Shown here: one piece after another, positions 59,194 to 64,000 of the stretch
Layout: every line of letters starts with the position of its first letter
How positions within the stretch are numbered: position 1 is the first letter of the stretch
NCBI RefSeq assembly: GCF_033971905.1
Contig: NZ_JALBUT010000001.1
Coordinates: 248,001 to 312,000 of the forward strand
Direction of reading: 5' to 3'
Origin: Intestinicryptomonas porci
GTDB lineage: Bacteria; Verrucomicrobiota; Verrucomicrobiia; Opitutales; Intestinicryptomonadaceae
Length of the DNA stretch: 64,000 nt
The notes under the pieces: model-generated
Told to the model about the DNA's origin: nothing
What the model saw: only the letters and a program-made list of their open reading frames with translations
Database searches by the model: none
Made by a program: the position numbers and the translations under genes

Positions 59194-59796
59194 ATGTCCC
59201 AAGATTTCGACAGCAATTTAGATAGCGATACAATAAAAAGGCGCGAAAGAATGCGCTTTTTGAAGAAAATTTTGCGCCCCATGCCGCGCAAGTCAAACAT
59301 GCACCGCTATCCGATTTTGAAGTACTTTGCCGAAACCGCGCGAAAGCGGACTTATCTTTGGGAGTTTCGCAGAAGGAATGTTCTTGCGGGTATTTGGGTA
59401 GGGTGGATTGTTGCGCTTATACCCATTTATTCCATGCAAATGCTGGTCGCTTTCTTAATAAGCATTCCGGCGAGGGCGAACTGTATTATCGCGATGGCTT
59501 TGCAGTGGGTTACCAACCCGATAACAATTCCGTTTATCTTGTACGGGCAGTATTCTCTCGGGGATTTTATTTTGCGGACGCTTGGCATATCGGAGCTAAA
59601 AGAGGACTTCGGGAAAATATTGTCAGAACAGGGTTTTTACGAGGTTTTGGACAGGCTTGCGAACGCAGAGGTCGTCATTCACGTACTTGCCGCGACTTTG
59701 GGCGGAGGTTTTATAATAGCCTTGCTTTGCGCGTTGATAAATACATGGATTTATCTTTTGCTTGCCAAGCCGCCCGCAAATTCTGTAAAAAAATAA
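59194..59796 (+). CDS. DUF2062 membrane protein
   Basis: 200 residues from the ATG at 59194 (a TTG two codons earlier is possible). The conserved block is GWIVALIPIYSMQMLVAF followed by QWVTNPITIPFIL, typical of DUF2062. Two or three membrane segments follow. The family is often found near glycosyltransferases; its activity is unknown. It ends 29 nt before the muramidase gene. Confidence 0.85.
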   Translation: MSQDFDSNLDSDTIKRRERMRFLKKILRPMPRKSNMHRYPILKYFAETARKRTYLWEFRRRNVLAGIWVGWIVALIPIYSMQMLVAFLISIPARANCIIAMALQWVTNPITIPFILYGQYSLGDFILRTLGISELKEDFGKILSEQGFYEVLDRLANAEVVIHVLAATLGGGFIIALLCALINTWIYLLLAKPPANSVKK

Positions 59797-59825
59797 TCGG
59801 TTTTATCTCTTTCGGAATTTTTTTA

Positions 59826-61115
59826 ATGGTACGTTTTTTGCGCAATTTTTTGTTTTTTTGCATGGCGGTTGCATTGTGCGCCGTTTGCGTTTTTGCCGCG
59901 GACAGGGAGAGCTCTTACTCTTCTCAAAAATATGAAACCCGCCCAAAGGTTTTGCTTGGCATTGATGTTTTGGAGCGTCTCGGCTTTGAGCCTTTGTTCG
60001 GCAAAAGAATAGGGCTTTTGACCAATCCCGCGGGGGTAAATTCGATGGGGATTTCAACCGTTGACGTTTTAAGGCGGGCTCGCGGCGTGAATTTGGTCGC
60101 GCTTTTCGGACCCGAACACGGGATATACGGCAACGAAAAGGCGGAGGTTCCCGTGCTTGATAAAATCGACGCCCGCACGGGGTTGCCCGTATATTCGTTA
60201 TACGGAAAGTACCGCAAGCCAACTGCTCAGATGTTAAGCAAAATCGACGCGCTTGTCATAGACTTGCAGGATGTCGGCGCGCGTTCTTACACTTATGCAA
60301 GCTGTATGCTTCTTGCAATGGAGGCTTGCTTCGAGGCGGGTAAGGAAGTGATTGTTTTGGATAGACCCAATCCTCTTGGGGGCTTGAAAGTTGATGGCCC
60401 TATGCTCGACATGGAATTTAAAAGCTATGTCGGCATGTTTCCCGCGCCTTATGTTCACGGGCTTACGATGGGGGAAATCGCGTCGATGGCAAAGGGGACG
60501 CAGGGCTGGCTTGGCGTATCTGAAAAAATACGCAAGCGCGGCAATTTGCGGATTATAAAAATGTCGGGCTGGAGAAGAAGCATGCTTTGGGCTGACACGG
60601 GTCTTAGGTGGGTTCCGACAAGCCCCGCAATCCCGACTTCCGCCGCGGCGTTCGGCTATTCCATTACAGGGCTTGGCGCACAGCTTGGCGAGTTCAGGCA
60701 CGGCTACGGCTCAAATTATCCGTTCAGATTTTTGACTTTCAAGGGAAAGAGCGCGCGCGAAGTTTGTTCGAGGCTTAAAGCGTACGGCATTCGCGGATTG
60801 GATTTTAAAGTGGTTAAAAACAATTTGGGGCAAGAGGGGGTTTATGTGCTTATTACTGATTTTAATTCCCTTCGCCCGACGGAGCTTAGCTTTTACATGA
60901 TGAAGCTTGCCTGCGAGCTTTCGCGCGGCAATCCTTTTTATTCCGCAAAGAACAGCGCGCAGTTATTGTACAACAAGCATGTCGGCTCAAAAGAGTGGTG
61001 GAATGAAATTTACACAAAAGGCGCGAGGGCGAATGTCGGCAGATTTGTTGAAAAGTGGGCGGCGGACGCAAAAAAATTTCAGGAAAAAAGCTCTAAATTT
61101 TGGTTGTACAAATAG
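59826..61115 (+). CDS. Exo-beta-N-acetylmuramidase, NamZ/DUF1343 family
   Basis: 429 residues from the ATG at 59826; the frame is open further upstream but that part overlaps the DUF2062 gene. A signal peptide (FLFFCMAVALCAVCVFAA) is followed by the DUF1343 blocks GIDVLERLGFEPLFGKRIGL, LTNPAG, FGPEHGIYGNEKA, LVIDLQDVGARSYTY and LDRPNPLGG. Bacillus NamZ of this family removes MurNAc from peptidoglycan chain ends, so this enzyme likely works in wall turnover or recycling. Confidence 0.88.
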   Translation: MVRFLRNFLFFCMAVALCAVCVFAADRESSYSSQKYETRPKVLLGIDVLERLGFEPLFGKRIGLLTNPAGVNSMGISTVDVLRRARGVNLVALFGPEHGIYGNEKAEVPVLDKIDARTGLPVYSLYGKYRKPTAQMLSKIDALVIDLQDVGARSYTYASCMLLAMEACFEAGKEVIVLDRPNPLGGLKVDGPMLDMEFKSYVGMFPAPYVHGLTMGEIASMAKGTQGWLGVSEKIRKRGNLRIIKMSGWRRSMLWADTGLRWVPTSPAIPTSAAAFGYSITGLGAQLGEFRHGYGSNYPFRFLTFKGKSAREVCSRLKAYGIRGLDFKVVKNNLGQEGVYVLITDFNSLRPTELSFYMMKLACELSRGNPFYSAKNSAQLLYNKHVGSKEWWNEIYTKGARANVGRFVEKWAADAKKFQEKSSKFWLYK

Positions 61116-61175
61116 CCTGTTTTGTGCAATACTTTAAACACAATTTTTTTTAATAAACAAACAGGAGTTCTTTTT

Positions 61176-62753
61176 ATGGCTAAAATATATTTGGGTTTGG
61201 ACGCAAGCACTCAGTCGATGTCGGCTCTTGCGGTTGATGCAGTTAGCGGCGAAGTGGTTTATTCCAAAAACGTGAATTTCGGCGCGGATTTGCCTTGGTA
61301 CAATTCCCCGTCAGGATATTTGAAAAACGAAGATCCTTCCGTTGTCCATGCGGACCCCATGATGTGGCTTGACTCTTTGGACATGCTGTTTGAAAGGATG
61401 AAAGCTGACGGTTTTGACTTTGCGTCGGTTGCGGCGGTTTCGGGTTCGGGGCAGCAGCACGGCAGCGTGTATTTAAACTCCTCTTTCTTTAAAGCCGTTG
61501 AAAATTTGGATTCGTCCAAAACACTGGCGGAGCAGTTGAAACCCTCTTTAAGCAGGGCGACTTCCCCCATTTGGATGGACACTTCCACAACTCTTGAATG
61601 CAGGGAGATGGCGGAAGCTCTCGGCGGTAACGCGGAGCTTTCGCGCATAACGGGAAGCGGAGCAATCGAGCGTTTCACCGGCTCTCAAATCCGCAAATTC
61701 GCAAAGCAGGAGCCTGAAAATTACGCCGACACAGCCCGCATACATTTGGTAAGCTCCTATTTATGCTCCGTTTTGGCGGGCAGGGATTGCGCCATTGATT
61801 TCGGCGACGGCGCGGGCATGAATATGTTAAATCTATCCACTTTGAAGTGGGACGGCAAAATCGTCTCTTTCTTGGCGGACAATCTCGCGGAAAAGTTGCC
61901 CGAAGTGAAGGCGAGCGCAAACATCGGCGGCAAAATTTCAAAATACTTTGTCGAAAAATACGGGTTTAACGCAGAGGCAGACATAGTTTTGTTTACGGGC
62001 GACAATCCGTCAAGTCTCGTCGGAGTCGGCGCAATGGCCGACGCAACTGCCGCAATAAGCCTCGGCACGAGCGACACTTTCTTTGCCTCCATGAAAGACT
62101 TGGCGACCGACCCCGACATGTGCGGGCACGTCTTCGGCAATCCCGCAGGCGGATTTATGAGCCTTATTTGTTTTAGAAACGGATCCCTTGCCCGCGAGCA
62201 TTTGAAGGCGGATTTGGGTGTTGACTGGACTTTCTTTGACAAGACTTCATTTGAAAGCACAAAAGTCGGCTGTGGCGAAAATATGTTCATTCCCTTCTAT
62301 GGCGATGAAATCGCCCCGCGCGTAAATTCCGATTCTCCGCGTTTGAAGGGAACTGCTGATTTTGAAAGCTTGAAAGACAAGGCTTCGGCAGTTCGCGCGC
62401 TGGTTGAAGGGCAGTTTATGAATATGAAACTGCGCTCCGATTGGATGAGCTCAAAGCCGTCCCGCATACGCCTTACGGGTGGTGCGAGCAAAAGCGACGG
62501 AATGGCGAGGGTTGCCGCAGACGTGTTTAATGCCACAATCGAGCGTATGAAAGTCGGCAATTCCGCTGCATTGGGCGCGGCGTTGCGCGCGGCAAATGCA
62601 AGCGGAGGTTTCTCTTGGAGCGACTTGGCGGAAAAATTCTGCAAGTCCGACGCATCGAAAACGGTTGAGCCGATTGCTGAAAATGTCGCAGTTTATGCCG
62701 AAAAAATCGGCAAATTCGCAAAGTTTATAGAAGCCGAATACAAAAGGGCGTAG
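61176..62753 (+). CDS. xylB: FGGY carbohydrate kinase, xylulokinase-like
   Basis: 525 residues from the ATG at 61176, with AGGAG at 61163-61167. The N-terminal phosphate loop is LGLDASTQSMSALAV; SGSGQQHGSVYL and PIWMDTST are substrate-site blocks; DGAGMNMLNL and ISLGTSDTFF follow; and the C-terminal LTGGASKSDGMARVAADVFN is the FGGY signature. D-xylulose is the best guess as substrate. No xylose isomerase gene is nearby. Confidence 0.85.
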   Translation: MAKIYLGLDASTQSMSALAVDAVSGEVVYSKNVNFGADLPWYNSPSGYLKNEDPSVVHADPMMWLDSLDMLFERMKADGFDFASVAAVSGSGQQHGSVYLNSSFFKAVENLDSSKTLAEQLKPSLSRATSPIWMDTSTTLECREMAEALGGNAELSRITGSGAIERFTGSQIRKFAKQEPENYADTARIHLVSSYLCSVLAGRDCAIDFGDGAGMNMLNLSTLKWDGKIVSFLADNLAEKLPEVKASANIGGKISKYFVEKYGFNAEADIVLFTGDNPSSLVGVGAMADATAAISLGTSDTFFASMKDLATDPDMCGHVFGNPAGGFMSLICFRNGSLAREHLKADLGVDWTFFDKTSFESTKVGCGENMFIPFYGDEIAPRVNSDSPRLKGTADFESLKDKASAVRALVEGQFMNMKLRSDWMSSKPSRIRLTGGASKSDGMARVAADVFNATIERMKVGNSAALGAALRAANASGGFSWSDLAEKFCKSDASKTVEPIAENVAVYAEKIGKFAKFIEAEYKRA

Positions 62754-62775
62754 TTTTTCGGAAAAACCTCTTTGT

Positions 62776-63504
62776 ATGAGAATTCAAAAATATTTGTCGC
62801 AATGCGGAGTTTGTTCGCGGCGCGAAGCTGAAAAGCGGATTTTGGAAGGGCGCGTTAGCTTAAACGGCGCGCCCGCCGAAATCGGCGCGGACGTAAACCC
62901 CGAAAAAGACAGGGTGGTGGTTGACGGCAAGGCGGTAAAGGGCATCGTCGAAGAAAAAGTCGTTCTTGCGATGAATAAGCCCGTCGGCTATCTTTGCACC
63001 AACGAAGACCGGTTTGACGGAAAGACTGTTTTTGAGCTTTTGCGCGAGCCGTATTCTGAAATGAAGCTTTTTTGTGTCGGCAGGCTCGACAAAAATTCGC
63101 AGGGGCTTTTGATTTTGACAAATGACGGAGAGCTTGCGAATTTTATCACCCATCCGTCAAATGGCGTAGTGAAACGCTACCGTATTTTGCTGAACCGCGA
63201 TTTTGACAAGACGCTCATTCCCGTGCTTTTGGACGGCGTAATGCACGACGGCGAAAAGCTTAGGGCATTGCGCATCTCAACCCTTGCAAACAAGGACGCT
63301 CCTCTGTATTCAAGAAGGCTTGAAGTATGGCTGAACCAGGGCAGGAAGCGCGAAATACGCAGAATGTTCGAGGCTGTCGGATACTTTGTGAAAGAGCTTG
63401 TGCGCTTTCAAATAGGCAAGTACGAACTTCGCCGCATTTCCGAGGGTTCGTACAAAAAACTTCAGCAAAAAGATATTGATAAATTGAAGTCCAATCCGCA
63501 ATAA
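62776..63504 (+). CDS. rRNA pseudouridine synthase, RluB/RsuA family
   Basis: 242 residues. An S4 RNA-binding domain (RIQKYLSQCGVCSRREAEKR) precedes the catalytic domain. The catalytic Asp lies in VGRLDKNSQGLLILTNDGEL. KRYRILLNRDFD and RKREIRRMFEAVGYFVKEL complete the family. It converts a specific uridine in 16S or 23S rRNA; RluB, RluE and RsuA cannot be told apart safely. Confidence 0.9.
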   Translation: MRIQKYLSQCGVCSRREAEKRILEGRVSLNGAPAEIGADVNPEKDRVVVDGKAVKGIVEEKVVLAMNKPVGYLCTNEDRFDGKTVFELLREPYSEMKLFCVGRLDKNSQGLLILTNDGELANFITHPSNGVVKRYRILLNRDFDKTLIPVLLDGVMHDGEKLRALRISTLANKDAPLYSRRLEVWLNQGRKREIRRMFEAVGYFVKELVRFQIGKYELRRISEGSYKKLQQKDIDKLKSNPQ

Positions 63505-63522
63505 TACGTTCTTTTATTTGTT

Positions 63523-64000
63523 ATGAAAAGCCAAATGGACAGCGTTGAAGATTGCATAAAAGATTTTGCGCAAGGCAAAATCGTGATAATCGTTGACGAC
63601 GAAAACCGCGAAAACGAAGGCGACATGATTCTTTCGGCAGAGCTTGCCACTCCCGAAACGGTAAACTGCATGCTGCGCTATGCCCGCGGGTTATTGTGTG
63701 CCCCGACGACATCGGAACGCTTGAACCAAATAGGCATAGAAGACATGGTAAAGGTAAACCGCGACCCGAAAGGTACGGCATATACCGTCACTTTGGACGC
63801 CGCAAGCGGCGTCACAACAGGCATAAGCGCGGCGGACAGGGCGAGAGCGTTGAATTTAATGGCAGATTTCAGCGTGGGAAGCGAAGCCTTTGTAAGCCCC
63901 GGGCATATCCAGCCTTTGAGGGCGAGGGCGGGCGGTGTTCTCGAGCGCGGGGGGCATACGGAAGCGAGCGTGGACTTGGCGCGCCTTGCGGGTTTGAAGC
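63523..64000 (+). CDS. ribB: 3,4-Dihydroxy-2-butanone 4-phosphate synthase (3' end cut)
   Basis: The first 159 codons are present from the ATG at 63523 and the frame is still open at the window edge. The acidic metal loop DDENRENEGDMI, CMLRYARGLLCAP, the ISAADRA block and the C-terminal block PGHIQPLRARAGGVLERGGH, then TEASVDLARL, are canonical. It makes the four-carbon precursor of riboflavin from ribulose 5-phosphate. Whether it is fused to a GTP cyclohydrolase II domain (RibBA) cannot be seen. Confidence 0.93.
   Translation, partial: MKSQMDSVEDCIKDFAQGKIVIIVDDENRENEGDMILSAELATPETVNCMLRYARGLLCAPTTSERLNQIGIEDMVKVNRDPKGTAYTVTLDAASGVTTGISAADRARALNLMADFSVGSEAFVSPGHIQPLRARAGGVLERGGHTEASVDLARLAGLK

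Overview
This window looks like chromosomal DNA from a Verrucomicrobiota bacterium, most likely a host-associated member of the Opitutae/Opitutales. The evidence is a PEP-CTERM sorting tail (VPEPST, hydrophobic helix, YRRRK), the long Bacteroidetes/Verrucomicrobia form of PurF, a WhiG/FliA-type sigma factor with no flagellar genes, and a DnaA with a divergent recognition helix. The taxonomic call rests on gene content alone. No tRNA, rRNA, CRISPR array, integrase or insertion sequence was found.

Layout. (1) 1-5.65 kb, minus strand: a tightly coupled three-gene GTPase-associated system, made of a zinc-ribbon GTPase, a GAP1-like membrane protein and a very large membrane coiled-coil protein cut by the window edge. 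(2) 5.78-8.6 kb, plus strand: an ECF sigma factor, its likely anti-sigma factor, and a secreted FAD-dependent oxidoreductase. (3) 8.7-11.3 kb: a second GTPase/membrane pair (DUF2868 + DUF3482-type GTPase). (4) 11.3-40.8 kb, nearly all minus strand: housekeeping operons (HAD phosphatase, ParB, LysM protein, acyl ligase; metG; Na/Pi transporter; queC; AI-2E-type permease; rplM-rpsI; gcvH-like; pabA/pabBC; omega-amidase, DUF721, NUDIX; topB; panD; tkt). It is interrupted by plus-strand uvrA, a low-GC PEP-CTERM gene and a small plus-strand membrane protein. (5) 40.8-41.6 kb: an AT-rich gene-free stretch before dnaA with repeated DnaA-box-like nonamers, the probable oriC. (6) 41.6-64 kb, mostly plus strand: dnaA, gltX, purF, envelope genes, trxB, a DtxR-type regulator with a complete Feo iron-uptake operon, a peptidoglycan exo-muramidase, a xylulokinase-like kinase, an rRNA pseudouridine synthase and the start of ribB. 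The minus strand dominates left of 41 kb and the plus strand right of it, as expected for replication leaving an origin there.

How genes work together. The DtxR-type protein probably binds two near-identical palindromes, one in its own promoter and one before the porin/feoA/feoA/feoB/Cys-rich cluster, making a self-contained iron-responsive unit. PabA and the fused PabB-PabC make p-aminobenzoate for folate, and PanD makes beta-alanine for CoA. The two GTPase modules in the first 11 kb are the accessory part of the window; the first resembles predicted conflict/signalling systems built from a GTPase, a GAP1 protein and a membrane partner. Other oddities are a GcvH protein without its lipoyl lysine, a DnaA with a changed recognition helix beside a variant nonamer, and competing hairpins at 20.5 kb.
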